62,000 bases of DNA, taken from contig NW_019775542.1 of the NCBI RefSeq assembly GCF_001039355.2, positions 136,350 to 198,349 of the forward strand, read 5' to 3'. Made by a program: the position numbers and the translations under genes. This DNA is from Lingula anatina (taxonomy: Eukaryota > Brachiopoda > Lingulata > Lingulida > Lingulidae). Under the pieces are notes generated by a model. It was given only the letters and a program-made list of their open reading frames with translations. It did no database searches and was not told the DNA's origin. Shown here piece after piece: positions 14,901 through 28,204 of the stretch (its first letter is position 1; each line of letters opens with the position of its first letter).

Positions 14901-16150
14901 ATCGTTCCTAGATGTTGACAGCCATATTCAATTTGAGAGCACTTTATCACTGAGTACACATTCTTCTCGCGTTACTAAAACGGCATCGCATTATTATAGG
15001 TCGAGTTATTGATTCATAAATCCCCAATCATCCTATTCAAATATATGGAGGACGTAAAAGCGAACTGTCCCGTTGCTCGTTTTGTTCTTCCTTAATCAAG
15101 AAACCATTAAGCTTCTCTTACCTGGCTTGTTTAAAGAATACTTTAGTATACAATGAACATTGCCGGAGGTTGGATAGCTGAGTGTATTTGAAAAGTTTTT
15201 TTTTTTTTTTAATCTGGAGATTGTTTCCCCTGTATTGCATCAATATGGGTTTCGTGCAGAAAAGCCCGGTAATCTTCCTGTCTAATCAACCCGGGAATTT
15301 AAGGTAAAGAAATGAGGAAATAAAGCAAGGACTAGACTCAGTCGGCATTAGAAAACCAATAGATAACCCGATTGGTTCTGCTGACATTGATACTGGACGC
15401 AGGATTAAATGGTAGGCCATAGGCTTGGGTTGCAGGGGTATGCCAGAAAACCATTCCCGTTAAAGCCACCACAAAATGACACAGTCGTGACTGACGAGCT
15501 GATCAGGTGATTTTAGGTGAGCTATAGTATTACAGAAACAGGGAAACTGTGAATAAATTCCCCCGGGTTCTAAGAAACGGGTGGATATCTTCAAAAGATT
15601 ACGCATCTTCCTTATTGGACAGAAATTCATCAAAGTGTCAAACTTTCCAATCAACGACAAGACGCCTCTTAAAAGCGTTTCGCACATCTTCTATGAACTT
15701 ATCCGAATTGTTTGTTGAATGTTCGACTTAAGACAAGGTTCCTATTATACCGGCTCAAGCTGATAGCTCGAGACAAGAATTTTACGGTGTGCGTGTCACA
15801 GATTACCATACCTTGATAGGGGAGCTAGCTCTATAGGGAGATACCACTTGGACAACAGAATTAGCACGAGTGACGTAGCGTATAGACACCACTGAAAACA
15901 GACGCTGAAGAGTTAGACACATGCTAGTTTTTTATACGTTGAAATCACGTCTGGTATCTTGCTAAAAGGGTTGAAAATGTGACAACCACGGGCACAGACT
16001 GACATCCGGAAACAGCACGAATGATATGACTGTCATTTACGCATAGAAACCAAAGCAAACATGAGTTGAGAGTCCTTTGTCAAATATATTTGGAAGACAG
16101 CACTTTAAACCTACTTAAAGGTTAACTTAAAGGACAGAACTGACACGAGA
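11922..16150. other. Intergenic region, no gene recognised
   Basis: Only short, compositionally unremarkable open frames are found on either strand. The region holds the duplicated block at 12996-13361 and a short inverted repeat (12270-12279 versus 12380-12389). A 5' UTR exon of the 440-aa gene may lie near 11925. I see no tRNA, rRNA or snRNA. Confidence 0.5.
12996..13361. repeat. 179-bp direct duplication flanking ambiguous bases
   Basis: 12996-13174 and 13183-13361 appear identical by eye. The 8 bases between them contain two N (13175 and 13182). Identity this high next to N suggests the same sequence was placed twice at a contig join, not a biological tandem repeat. Confidence 0.85.
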
Positions 16151-16152
16151 GT

Positions 16153-16160
16153 TATAAAAG
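16153..16160 (+). promoter_or_regulatory. TATA box of the 401-aa orphan gene
   Basis: TATAAAAG lies 98 bp before the ATG at 16251, which would put transcription start near 16183 and leave a leader of about 65 nt. The 13-mer TATAAAAGCCAGG is shared with the GTF2A1 promoter at 44305. Confidence 0.55.
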
Positions 16161-16250
16161 CCAGGATGCCTATTGAAACCACTAGAAACAGATGCTGACA
16201 TTTTTTAAGGATTTGAGAGTTGTCTCTCAAAAACACCCAGAACACCAGTA

Positions 16251-18235
16251 ATGAGCGACGTAGGTCATCTGTATCACGACGCCAGTCATGGCGCTATATT
16301 GGACGTCAAAGAATTTCTACGCACAAGAAAGACAAATGCTAGAGAAGAGAAGCATCTCAAAGCTCAGACAAAGTAAGAGATTCCATATTTTGGTTTCCAT
16401 CTCCATTATATTTTGTTTATTTCTCTTCCAAGACCTACGCGCGCAGTATCCAATGTGTGTTATCAGGATTAAGATGATGTTCGGTTGACTTCCCAACACA
16501 CAATTAAGCACTATTGCAAATTTAACGCAGAAACCCTGAGAGCTACTTAAGAAGCGTTCGTGTTTAGCGTAACATCTTTTCGAAACCAAAGTCACGAAAA
16601 AGTTATCTTTTGTGTTTAGCAAATGACCATGTGTCTGCTTGGATACGGTTACAGTTGACATTTTATAGTGCTGTGGTATGACTTCACGTCATTGCTTACA
16701 TCCTTTTACATGTTTCATATGTGATCTCATTGTAAGACGAAATGCTTGCAAAAGCTGAAAGATAAACAATACTTCCAAATTAATTGTAATGATAATTATT
16801 AATACATAGATTAGGCAGACAAAATTTAAAATAAAAGATTAAATGTTGGCCATGAACGTAAAGTCCACAAATGTCAGCAAATCTCAAATTTAATTTCATT
16901 ACTTTTGATTTTGTGTTTGATTTCAGCACAATGAGTATGTAGTGAATTTTTCTACAAATTTTACTACCAAAAGTATTATATTTGTGTCATTAAAACTAAA
17001 AAATTAATAAACAACATTAGACGAAATACCCCCTAAATAGCAATGATTTTATTTATTCCTTTAAACCAATACGCAGATAAAACTGCTTAGCACTATTCGA
17101 GATTTTTTTTCATTATTTCTATTTTTGCTATTTCTATTTTTTTAATTTTAGAGTTATTGACAGAGCAATAGACGTCACAAGACGAAAACACCGCCACGAA
17201 AAAGCCAGCGTAAAAAATGATCTCAGTGATATTTTGGCACGAACGCCTTCCTTGGCTGCAATACGACCATTTTCAAGCTCTGCCGTGGCACTTCTCAGAG
17301 AAAACGAGCAGTACCATAACAGACAGAGAAGAAAGGGCAGTTTACCAGTGTCTGCTAAAGAGTTGGGTCTTGCAGCAGGTGCTGCCGGTTCTGTGATCTC
17401 CGCCACGAAAAGCCTTCCCGCCATACCGACAGCCTATTCTAACAGTGAACGCAGGCCGAGGACTGTTGCGCATGCACCGAGCCGTACGTGCCCAGACCTT
17501 TCTTTCGAATTTAGCAATTTTTCAATAAAGACAAGCACCCTTTACAAAATTAAACGAGTCAATAACATATCGAAATCTCTAAGTGTTTTGTACGCAAAGA
17601 TGTCCAACGACGAAGACAGATACAGGAAGATGCATAAAGCCCACGCGGATCTGTTGGAAAGGTTCAAAAAGGCTGAAGATAACGAAGCCTACCAAATCGC
17701 TAAAATAGTTCTGAAAAACAGCAAGTACAGATCTCTTGTTGATAAGAACTACGACCCCCAGATTTCAGACGACGAAAAGACAGCGGACGATTTGGAGAAA
17801 GCATCTGTAGATTTAAACACAACAAACATGTCGTTAAAGGAAGAAGATGACCAGTTGAACCAGGAGGGGGAGATTGAAAAAACATTTAACAGTGCTAAGC
17901 GTCTTTCTATCAAGTCTCGCAGTAGTGCGCCTAATTCACGAGAAACTCACTTCTCAGAACCTGTGACTAAAGCTGGGAGTGGATCAAGTGGATTTTTGAA
18001 ACAACTTGTCGAAGACTTGGAAAAAGAAGATTCATCACTAGACGGTCGCGATCATCTTACAGAAAATACTATCGATTCGCCTTCTAAAGTACTATTACCA
18101 GGAGAAAGTGGAATCTCAAAGCTACCTGAAATATGGAAACGCGATATTAAACCGGAAAAAACTAAGGAAAAGAAAAAGGTCGTTAACAGGGTAACAATTG
18201 GAGGAAGAATAAGAAAAACCACATACACTCCTTAA
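16251..18235 (+). CDS. Uncharacterised two-exon 401-aa basic protein
   Basis: I do not recognise the family. The model joins exon 1 (16251-16372, donor AA|GTAAGAG) to exon 2 (17152-18235, acceptor TTTTAATTTTAG). The split codon AA|A gives Lys and the sum is exactly 402 codons. The joined N-terminus is MSDVGHLYHDASHGAILD and continues as a charged helix (EEKHLKAQTKVIDRAIDVTR) across the intron, so the join makes one continuous heptad-like segment. The middle has an Ala/Ser stretch; residues about 160-225 contain DEDRYRKMHKAHADLLERFK, again helical. The C-terminus is acidic then basic, ending GGRIRKTTYTP. No signal peptide or membrane helix. A TATA box precedes it and two AATAAA signals follow at 18377 and 18388. 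The exon 1 assignment is inference from phase and promoter. Confidence 0.7.
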
Positions 18236-18376
18236 TATTGAAATTCAAAAAAAAAAAAAAAGAGAGATTGATGATGTAAATGCAAATGACTAATATTCAA
18301 TTTAGCTATTCATGTTTCTAGTTATCTAAACAATAGATTGTTCAATCTAATCCTGATTCTCACATCTTTATAGAGC

Positions 18377-18393
18377 AATAAATGTGCAATAAA
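18377..18393 (+). terminator. Two polyadenylation signals of the 401-aa gene
   Basis: AATAAA occurs at 18377-18382 and 18388-18393, about 145 bp after the stop at 18235. Confidence 0.6.
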
Positions 18394-19093
18394 GATATAA
18401 CTTATATAAATGAGATACATGATATCAATGTAATAACACTTTTCAGAAAATATCCAGCCGTGAAGTATTAAGAATATCTGCTGTCCCAGTTCTGTTTAAG
18501 CCCTGTTGTTATTCTCTTGTAATGGCACACAAGCCCGGTGTATTAACAAACAGCTCCTTGCCTTGGAGATGATGTCTTCAGTATTGACAAACCTGTCTGA
18601 CTGAAGTGAGATTGATCGCCAAGAGCAGAGCTCTTATAGAAGGGATGATTGCGTGCCACCAGATAGCAAAGTGCGGTGGTCTAAAAGTCTGTTTCAGATA
18701 AAGGACCATGATATGTTTGAACAAGATATCAGCCGACACATAATCCAATTAGAGATAAATGATCCATCAGCGCAAATTGTGGTAGATGAGCCGCGTAGAA
18801 ATTTTTGATTGTGCTCATTACTCCCATTAAAATCTTCGCAATCAGATTTTCTTGGAATAATTTTTTTCGCGGAAAAGTTCGAGGTGATCTTATCGTAAGT
18901 CTAAACTGTCTGTTTTCTTTTTACAAAATGGAAATGGATTGAAGTCTAGCATACTGCCATCAAGCGTTTAATCAACAGTTTAGCTAAATGCAATAAAAAC
19001 CAGATCGCCAGGAGAACATAACGAGACACCCGGTCTGTCAGTACCGCTAAGTGGTATAGCGGCCAGGACCCTCTTATAAGCGTCGGGTAGATA

Positions 19094-19791
19094 NNNNNNN
19101 NNNNNNNNNNNNNNNNNNNNNNNNNNNNNNNNNNNNNNNNNNNNNNNNNNNNNNNNNNNNNNNNNNNNNNNNNNNNNNNNNNNNNNNNNNNNNNNNNNNN
19201 NNNNNNNNNNNNNNNNNNNNNNNNNNNNNNNNNNNNNNNNNNNNNNNNNNNNNNNNNNNNNNNNNNNNNNNNNNNNNNNNNNNNNNNNNNNNNNNNNNNN
19301 NNNNNNNNNNNNNNNNNNNNNNNNNNNNNNNNNNNNNNNNNNNNNNNNNNNNNNNNNNNNNNNNNNNNNNNNNNNNNNNNNNNNNNNNNNNNNNNNNNNN
19401 NNNNNNNNNNNNNNNNNNNNNNNNNNNNNNNNNNNNNNNNNNNNNNNNNNNNNNNNNNNNNNNNNNNNNNNNNNNNNNNNNNNNNNNNNNNNNNNNNNNN
19501 NNNNNNNNNNNNNNNNNNNNNNNNNNNNNNNNNNNNNNNNNNNNNNNNNNNNNNNNNNNNNNNNNNNNNNNNNNNNNNNNNNNNNNNNNNNNNNNNNNNN
19601 NNNNNNNNNNNNNNNNNNNNNNNNNNNNNNNNNNNNNNNNNNNNNNNNNNNNNNNNNNNNNNNNNNNNNNNNNNNNNNNNNNNNNNNNNNNNNNNNNNNN
19701 NNNNNNNNNNNNNNNNNNNNNNNNNNNNNNNNNNNNNNNNNNNNNNNNNNNNNNNNNNNNNNNNNNNNNNNNNNNNNNNNNNNNNNNNNNN
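19094..19791. other. Assembly gap (698 N)
   Basis: Uninterrupted N run. The left flank carries a small inverted repeat, CCGCTAAGTGGTATAGCGG. Nothing can be said about the content. Confidence 0.99.
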
Positions 19792-20511
19792 GTTCCTATT
19801 CATGCATGGCTGGTGACGCTTCATGCTGATAGTCTCTCGTAACTTACGGCTTCATTTTTTTTCTTTTTTTTTTGTGTGTGAACGATTATTCTAGATCATA
19901 TAAAACGTTGCATATATGAAAAACCATTTCAAACTTAATTAACAATCTAAATAAACCCAGTATTTTTTCTCCACTAGTGCTGTCCCTATTGACGTGGTAC
20001 TGACGTCGCTAATATTAATTTTTTGCGGAATAATTACACGTGTTAAAATTTTAATAATAAAAATAACAAACTTGCGAGTTTAGTATTGTATGCTTTACAT
20101 GTTTGATGACTCTTGCCCTGCTTGTCCTTTCTAACTTGGAAGATGTACAAAAGACAAAGATCGCTGTGAAAAAAACATTTAAAAAAAACTCTAAAAACTA
20201 GCATTTCTCATACAACTATAACTACAACTACAATAAAATAACGATAAAACCCCGTAATCCTGCGACTCTGACAAGACTGGTGGCTGTGAATGAGTGGAAT
20301 ACTCTCATTTTGCGTGGGGTCTATGCAACTTGTTCCTAATGGCATATCTTCAAGAAAAATATGCCAGGTATTAAACTGTACCTGTTATAGGTAGCCTGTA
20401 GGGGTCGACAAAAACATCTACAGACATGCAGGGGTGCCCGTGGAAACCAATACGGGAACGGCAGAAACGACCGCAAAACAGGAGGTAACACTACAACCGC
20501 CGAAAGCTGGT

Positions 20512-20575
20512 CCGTGACTCACGGGACAAGCAATGTTTGAGATATCTTGTCTACTTTTCCTCCCTCACGTGAGGG
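20512..20575. repeat. Two perfect short palindromes 38 bp apart
   Basis: CCGTGA-C-TCACGG at 20512-20524 and CCCTCACGTGAGGG at 20562-20575. The second contains an E-box, CACGTG. They may be remnants of a mobile element or a bHLH binding site; no gene is adjacent. Confidence 0.5.
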
Positions 20576-21629
20576 TGAGTAGTGGTGTTCCAAAGCTGTC
20601 CAAGTGTCCTAGGGTCAGAGAGAAGGAGAGAAGAGAGAGAGAGTACACCAATGTCATCTTTGACCAGGGGTAGTTCTACGACTGCCATTTGCTACCCTCT
20701 ACCAGGGCGACTGATTGATTTTTCACAAGATATTCACAGATATGTCATTAGATAAATAGACAGTCATTTGGTTCTCTGGCTTTTTTGGTAATTTGCCTAT
20801 AATATCTGCCACCCTGGTAGAAGGAAGGCATTTGGTACCTTTACTTGTTGCCGCCCCATCCCTAGAAAGCTGTCAAATAGAGACCAGCGCAGGTTCTCTG
20901 TAGTACGTGTAGGAAGATCTTTGTGTGTCGCCAAATGTATATAATGTGCAAAACTAAGCTGGCAGGAACATTTACTTACACATAAATGGATTTTATTTTA
21001 ATCGAAATTTTAATCAAATAAAGCACAGGTGGTGTTGTTAGCACAAATCTTCTTCCAAAACCTTAGCATCAGTTTCTGAAACTCAACCTTGTTTTCTGAT
21101 TTTGTCAACAAGAAAGCAGTAAATGCATTTTATAAGCACTAACATCAATGATTCATCATACACGCCTTGTAATAATGATACATCTTATTACTAACTGTGC
21201 CGAGAGCTTTGTGTCATTACACTTTAGGCTTCAAATCCCGTTGCGATACAATCGACATCAAATTAGGGACCTCTTTAGGCACATTAAGTAACAAAAATAT
21301 GAGCCATCATCTCTAAATTCGGACAAAATAGTAAGACCGCAATTTTTTTAAATTGCGTTTTTAAATTTTATTTTAATTTAATTTATTTATCTATTTATTT
21401 ATTTTTGGTTAATGAACATTTAATTTGAATAGTGAGGATGCTTTCTTCCGTAATTTGCTCATTACCTTTTCTGTTTTCTACCAAGATAATAATGGAACTT
21501 GTTAATCCTCACGTAACTCCTACATTGTCATCGAGTGACCCGCAATTCTGAGAATTACAAGGAAACGTATAAACAATTGCTGTCATCAGTACTATTAGTC
21601 GTAATGAATTATTTATGATGATGGTGTTT

Positions 21630-21990
21630 TCAGTGTGTGCCTGTGTGTGTGTGTTGGGGGAGGGGTAGGGTTATATTGAAAGTTATAAATGATAGGCACA
21701 AAATGAAGATGCTTCAATCGTGTTTACCTTTGCTTGTGTGTGCGTGTGTGTGTGTGAGTGTGGGTGGGAGATTGATGATATTAGTATTTATGAATAATAC
21801 AAATGTTTTCATAATTCATCCATTCTGATTGTTTACACGCGTGTGTTTGCGCATTTTTTGTATGCGCCAGCTAAGATCTAATAAACGGTATATTAGATCA
21901 TAGGCGCCAGTAAGTGTGTATCTGTGGGTGTGTGTACGTGCACGCACACATGTTCGCGTTTACGTGCGTATGTGTGTTTTCGCAGTTAAG
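21630..21990. repeat. GT-rich simple-sequence region
   Basis: Several imperfect (TG)n runs occur, for example at 21642-21655, 21735-21755 and 21925-21935. The open frame here is an artefact of composition. Confidence 0.7.
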
Positions 21991-22752
21991 AAAAAACAAA
22001 TCTGCGACAATACGCATATTCCTTCCGTGGTCATAGCGGCGGTGTTTATCTGTGTGTGGTATGAAGTGACCGGGGTTTCTTAAGTCGCTACTGGTATTTA
22101 TATCACAGTTGTTATCATCCTTTCCAATCAGGATGAATCTGTTCCCGGACGAGTCTCATTAAGTTGTTTATGAATATAACGAAACACAAAATCTAAACAA
22201 GAAATTGCTTCCTAAATTATTAACACAAATTTGCAGAAAATTACTTTCGAATGACTAAGAGCGTTGTTTATTTGACGAAAAGACGCAGGAGGGTAGATGG
22301 CGTGATTTCTATGAAAAATGATTAATGAACAGGTTATGGACGGAATGAGTTTATGACTGAGATTGATGAAATTTTAATAATTCAAACTTCAGAGAAAATA
22401 TCTGTTGAACACGTGCGCTTTCTTGATTATTCGTTTTTGTAGAAGGGGTGAGTAAATGTAACCTCCAATCTCTAGAAAAGATATTCTTGTTCTCTAAAAA
22501 TAAATAGAAAGGCGTGCCCCGTAAAACCAAGGAATTTGACGTAAAAGAGTACGACAACATGTTTTTTACCTCAAAAAGGAAGAGGTCATACAAAAATGAT
22601 AAAGATATCAGGGTATTATTTTTTCTCTCTTTACTTTTATCAAAGTTAAAGTTGGCTGAATAAGATTTTTTAAAAAGCGACTTTAACTGTCATTCAATCT
22701 ACGATTTGATACAACAGATAACTGGTCTAGTTTAGACCGGTCGACCTTCGTT

Positions 22753-22756
<4 letters not shown>

Positions 22757-22841
<85 letters not shown>
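22757..22841. repeat. Compound microsatellite (CT)n(CA)n
   Basis: About 25 CT units run directly into about 17 CA units. A short hairpin, GGTCTA-GTT-TAGACC, lies at 22724-22738 just upstream. Confidence 0.97.
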
Positions 22842-22844
<3 letters not shown>

Positions 22845-25800
22845 TTTATCCAGGACTCTTTATATCTTATATTTTGTAATTTTCAACAGGGATCATCTTC
22901 TAATTCCAACATGCTTACTCATCATTTATTCATGTATGGTGAACATTCCCTTTTCTATTTTGAGAATTGTTTGTCGTGAAAATGACTTTGGAGGCAAAAG
23001 GTCATAATTCATGCGTTAGCCGAAATACATACGTCACAATGGAACAGGGTCAATGCTCAGGGTGTATAGCATAATTTTCACAAGGGCGTTTTTTTGTTAT
23101 TGTGATGCTTTTGATAAATATCAAAGTAAATATTCATCATTTTGAGAGTTAGAGAAAAGATCAGTACCATGAGCCATGTGCACGTTTCACATTTCGAACA
23201 TTATGTGTAAAGTCAGCACATTTGATAAATGATGTTTAAAACTGTATTCTAGTTTTAATTGGGATATAACAAATAAAGGTTTATCTGTCACAAATTAGAA
23301 GGAATACGTCCGATAAGACATTAATATATATCATTTTTATTGCAGATTAACATTGTAATTAAAGACCGCGTTGGATTAAGAGATATAGGGAATCACGACT
23401 AATATCTACTTATGAAGCAAAAAAGATTGGATCGCACAAGTAATTTACCGATCTCAGCACAGTATCAATATCCCACATTAAAATCTTCAAATGACGAGAA
23501 TCACACATTATTTTTAATAAAGTAAATGCCTGGGAAATGACACATTAGTAATGATATGACTGAGTAAGTTCACAGCGTGGCGGCAATTGAACTTTCCTCG
23601 TGAGAGAGCCATGACGCATCTTCTGTCACTCGACTATAGCTTTATGTTCGATCACTCTAGATGCCTCTGTGTTCTTTCGAAAACAATGGCAATCCACTGA
23701 GTAAGAGAAGACACAGAAGGCAATCCAAACTCAACCTTAACTTAGTCATGCAATTAGATTAATTCCATCATTGCCAAGTAGTACGTGTACTAAATACTCA
23801 AAGTAGGTTTACCCACACGATAGCGTTAAAATAGTCTACCTTAGTAATCAGAAAACCAGACTGCATAATAGACCTTTACAAATTAGGACTCCCATTCCCC
23901 AAATCAGATGATCCACAATGATTTTATTAAATTGGAAAGATTGAAAGTGAAAACGGGTAAAGCAAGTTTTTATGTGAGGTATGTACGGGAAGACTGGTCA
24001 GTCAATTAAAATTAAATTATTATAATAGAAATGCGATTAAACGTCGAATCCAAATGCGGGGAAAGGTCAAGCAATGGTGCGCGAGTAGCAAAAAAATACT
24101 TTTATTTTTCGAGAAAAATTCAATTTTTGGGAAAAATTCTGGATAGGATACCTCCAATTGTGTGAGAGTATAATAGATTCCAATAGTCTGGAATTAGGAT
24201 AGGTTATCATCCTTTACCTGTGTAAATCCTACATCGACTTCTATACGTCCAAGTTTCATTTTAGGACAAGTAAAGTCTTAGAATAGGCATTGGCGTTCAT
24301 ATTGCGTTTTCCGGTAATATCTATCGGTCAAGTGAGGTAAGATCGCTTTCCTCGGAATAGAGGTTTAGTCAGTAACGAAAGGTTTGAGTGCTTTTTGGTA
24401 ACAGAAACGTCATAAATGTAAGATTAGGTCTGTGCTTGTCAAAACATTGGGTAAAAATAACTGGTGAAGTCTGTACGGGGTAAAGAAAGGTACATTCGTA
24501 CTTCACGATGATACGGATAAGCATCATGATGCATCTTTAGCTTAGGCTTGGATAGGCTTGAATAAAAGGTTTATTTGTCCAAATTTTAAGTAGGCTAAGC
24601 AAGCAGAATTTTATCTTAAAAAGATCTTGCTTATACTATCTCGGACACATCGGTTTGCTGTAACTGTCATTGAAAGTTAGTTAAAGGAGCACACTATTGT
24701 TTTAAAAAATGTTGCATACAAGGAGAACTTAAAAATAACTTTGTAAAGATCATCCTAAATTTCTATCGTACTCCCGGTAACTCACCTCCTTGTTGATATT
24801 TTTCGTCATTATTTTAATAAACTATTATTATAACTATAATGTGGATTGGAAACTGAATGAATGATTTATTTCAGGCTATGAAATTTTACGTAAAAAGATC
24901 TTAGGCGGCAAATGACTTATTACCAGTTTGTTGCTAACCTGAAGAAAAACCTATCCAGACTAACTTATTTCTAAACTATGATGTAATGAGGACTGCCGTA
25001 TGTTTGAATTGATTTTAGTGGGAATAAAAGCCGCCTGAGAAAAGGGCTTCAAAGGTAAAGGAGAAAAATACAACAGCTAGAAACACATTTCAAAGATAAA
25101 TTAAGTGACTCATAGGTTTGAAACAACTATGTATTGTGAATTAAAAGCGCGCCACACTGTCAGGAAGCGTCGATGGTAAATTGAAACTCCGGAAATTTCT
25201 ACAACCCATCGACCCACATTTGAGGGATAGAGTTGATAACCGGCAGAGAGTTGAGTTATTAATTTTTTTCGATTTTCCTATTTTTACGATCTCTCCCACC
25301 CTGAGTATGAGCGATTAGTGATAGAAAATAAATACATGGCAAGATGGTGTTACCGCAAGTTTTTGTTAGGACTACTACTCTGAATTTAAAAACATCTTGC
25401 GCGTTTTCCATTTTGATAATCTTATGATTCATGCGAAGAAGTCAAACTAGACACACTGCTCGGTTTTACAGGATACGGGATCATCCTGAAATTATGTGAA
25501 TCTGTAGCATACAGGGTGATTTCCCTCCCGGCGATTGAGCTGCACGTAATGCTAGAAAAAGCGTAAATAAGCAATATGAAAACGGGAGCAAAAACTGACG
25601 TCTGAGTTCACATTAAAGAAAAGATATGAGTTTTCTTTTATCAATTTTACCAGGAGAGTTTGACGAGTTTGGTAACATGCAATTAAGCAGCTTAAACTAA
25701 TATTTCAATTTCACAAACAAGCCAGATATTATTTTGAAAACTACACCCTGCATCCTTGCGCACAAGGAAATTTCTCCTTGTGTCCGGAAGTTGATTTTGA

Positions 25801-26299
25801 ATTTAGATGAAAAAGCACCTGTCAGATCTGTTCCCCTTTTATTACCCATAACATCTCCAGTCTGATTTTTTAAGGAGATTGGTTTAGATGATGTTACTCG
25901 AGAATATAAATATTCTTGTTTCTAAAGACCTCTTTTCATTAAATTTTATTCATTATTTAATTGGTATCTTCCCTCTTTTTTTCGAAATTGTTTTTTAAAC
26001 CATTTTCTGATCAATAGTTTCTTTTAAAAACAACATTCTCCATACTGCCATATATTTCCATCCATCAAATCTTTTTTTTTTTTTCGATCAACGGGGAATG
26101 AACAATCCAATAAGGCCCCCCAAAAGACATATCTTGTACTAAGTTCGATAAGCCTGTATCACTGATGTTGGTGCACTCTCCTCTTTATCACTGTAAGTGC
26201 ACTTATTCTACCCGGTAAGTCGCTGGAGGTCAAGTCTAGCTATGAGTCACCAAGCAAACACCAAATGTTGTATTTCAGTATTTCTTTTTTATTAGTTTT

Positions 26300-28204
26300 T
26301 TCTGTTGATGTCAGTGCATATATTTCATATGGTGAGTACAAGGTATAATGGATACTCCTGAGATCGAAGAAGAATCCTGCACAACTGACCAAAACAGATT
26401 AAATACATCTACATGTTATTTACAATGGAGAAACTCCGTAACTCGCTGTACAGGAGAAATAAAGTCCAGAACACTGGAAAAATTACCAATCCTCAAACAT
26501 ACCAGCAACAAGGTATGCAAACGTTTTTACACGACACTCAACACATCAAAATATGACAAAATAGCATTTAAAAAAATGAAAAAAAAGGGAAAAGACACAA
26601 TCTTACAATGACAGATGCAATATACAATGACAAGAAGAAAACAGTTGCAGGTCTCTACGTGAAAACTCCTAAATTGTCTACCTTGAAATATGGAATGTGA
26701 CTGCAAGAATCTGAGGTGGTTTATGCTAAACACATGCCTAGAGCTCATTTCCTAACATAAGGTGTTACCATTACGGCATATAGGCACATTTACACTCAAC
26801 AAATTGTTCAACATACTCCACAGTATAACTGCTATATTGGTTTGTGTCCAAGGCACTAAGGCATCGTAATTTTTGTAGAACTATTTAATTTTAATTGCTA
26901 AATGTCATAAAACTGGATATTGAACCTCAGCTTCTTTATAAAATACAAAGTCTTGCAAATATATCTATCTGCAAACTGAACTTGGCCATGGTGTATAATT
27001 GATGCCTATGTGCGAAATGGTATGTTGTGAGTAAAGTAATGCATTTATTGTATTCATAGTATTTTGGTGGTTTCTTAACCCTACAAATGAACTCATGGCA
27101 ATAAAAAAAGACAATATCTGTCTGAAATACATTTTTTTTCATAGTACAATAAGAAAGAGAGTGAAAAGATTGTTTTACAACAGTTAAACAACAACAATTA
27201 CAAAAAACCTATTGGTAAATTATTGTCTTTTTAAATGAAAAAAAAATCACAGACATGTATACCAACAATAGTACACATAACAGATGGCACTGTTAATCGC
27301 TAAAAACCCAGAGGAAAAGTAAAATACTAGTCTATTAGTCACTGCATGATCACCCAATCTACAGAACAATATTGCAGTTATAGTATGATCACCTAAAATG
27401 TTTCAATGCACAAGCTTCCTGTCATTTTGATAATGTACCCTCATCAACTACTGTGGTTTCTGACTGACAGCTGTTGGCACACGGATATGATTTACCTACA
27501 ACTGAAACAACCTGCATTAATGAAAAGGCACTTTTGAATGTTGCATATGGCAAAGTGCATGATCCATCCAATAACCTGCAAGTACCCTGAGTTTCACAGT
27601 CTGCTGTGGATTATCTTGTCAATAGGAGCCAAGATTTCCTTGATCAAAAGTTAACAAGGGCTCATAGGAAACAAGGACCGACTGAACAGTCTGAAATTCA
27701 GGGTACCTAACGGTGGATGTTTTTTAGGATGTTGGCACTGCTGGTTGGAAAAACAAAGTTGGACACTTGGGGCATCATATTATGTTCTTGCATATGTTTT
27801 ATGTATAAATTGGACCCAGTACCATGTTTTCATCTGGTCCTTGTACACCTATTCACAGTATGTCAGAGTTACCTGCATTCAAATTTTCTCAATTTAAAAC
27901 ATAACAGGAAACTTTATGTTTTAAACATGTTGAAAAAAATAACTTATTAAAGGTTAAAGTCATTCCACCCCTCTTGAAAACAGAAAATAATTACATACAA
28001 TATTGCACTTCATTTTCAGTCTCACATCATCCTTCATATATCCATATAGAATAAATCATGACCAAGATTCTTTAGTTCCATACAGAATCATGGCCACACA
28101 TTTCTTGCCTAACCATTTGCTTCAGTCATACATATTTCAGTGATGAGACAACAATATATTGGCATCTGAGTCTGTGGAGTTTTTGATTTCATATTTGACT
28201 CTGG
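26300..28204 (-). other. Probable DUSP10 3' UTR and flank
   Basis: The region follows the DUSP10 stop on the minus strand. It is AT-rich with several minus-strand AATAAA signals (for example near 27040). An open frame at 26348-26611 on the plus strand has no start context or recognisable domain and is not called. The 3' UTR end cannot be fixed by eye. Confidence 0.4.

Larger units (their letters stand above)
18400..26300. other. Gene-poor region of about 8 kb
   Basis: No open frame here looks coding; the largest (18946-19824, minus) is mostly assembly N. I see GT-rich stretches, palindromes, one long microsatellite and ordinary AT-rich sequence. Distal regulatory DNA for DUSP10 or the 401-aa gene could lie here, but nothing in the sequence proves it. 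Confidence 0.5.

Noticed and set aside
19041-19093. Possible tRNA-like sequence beside the gap
   Set aside because: The small hairpin is present but A and B boxes and a cloverleaf cannot be made.
18946-19824. 292-aa minus-strand open frame
   Set aside because: Most of it is translated N from the assembly gap.
20691-20830. Inverted repeat around CTACCAGGG / CCCTGGTAG
   Set aside because: Only a 9-bp perfect core; extended pairing is poor and no flanking duplication is seen.
26348-26611. 87-aa plus-strand open frame
   Set aside because: Low complexity, Lys-rich, no domain, lies in the likely 3' flank of DUSP10.
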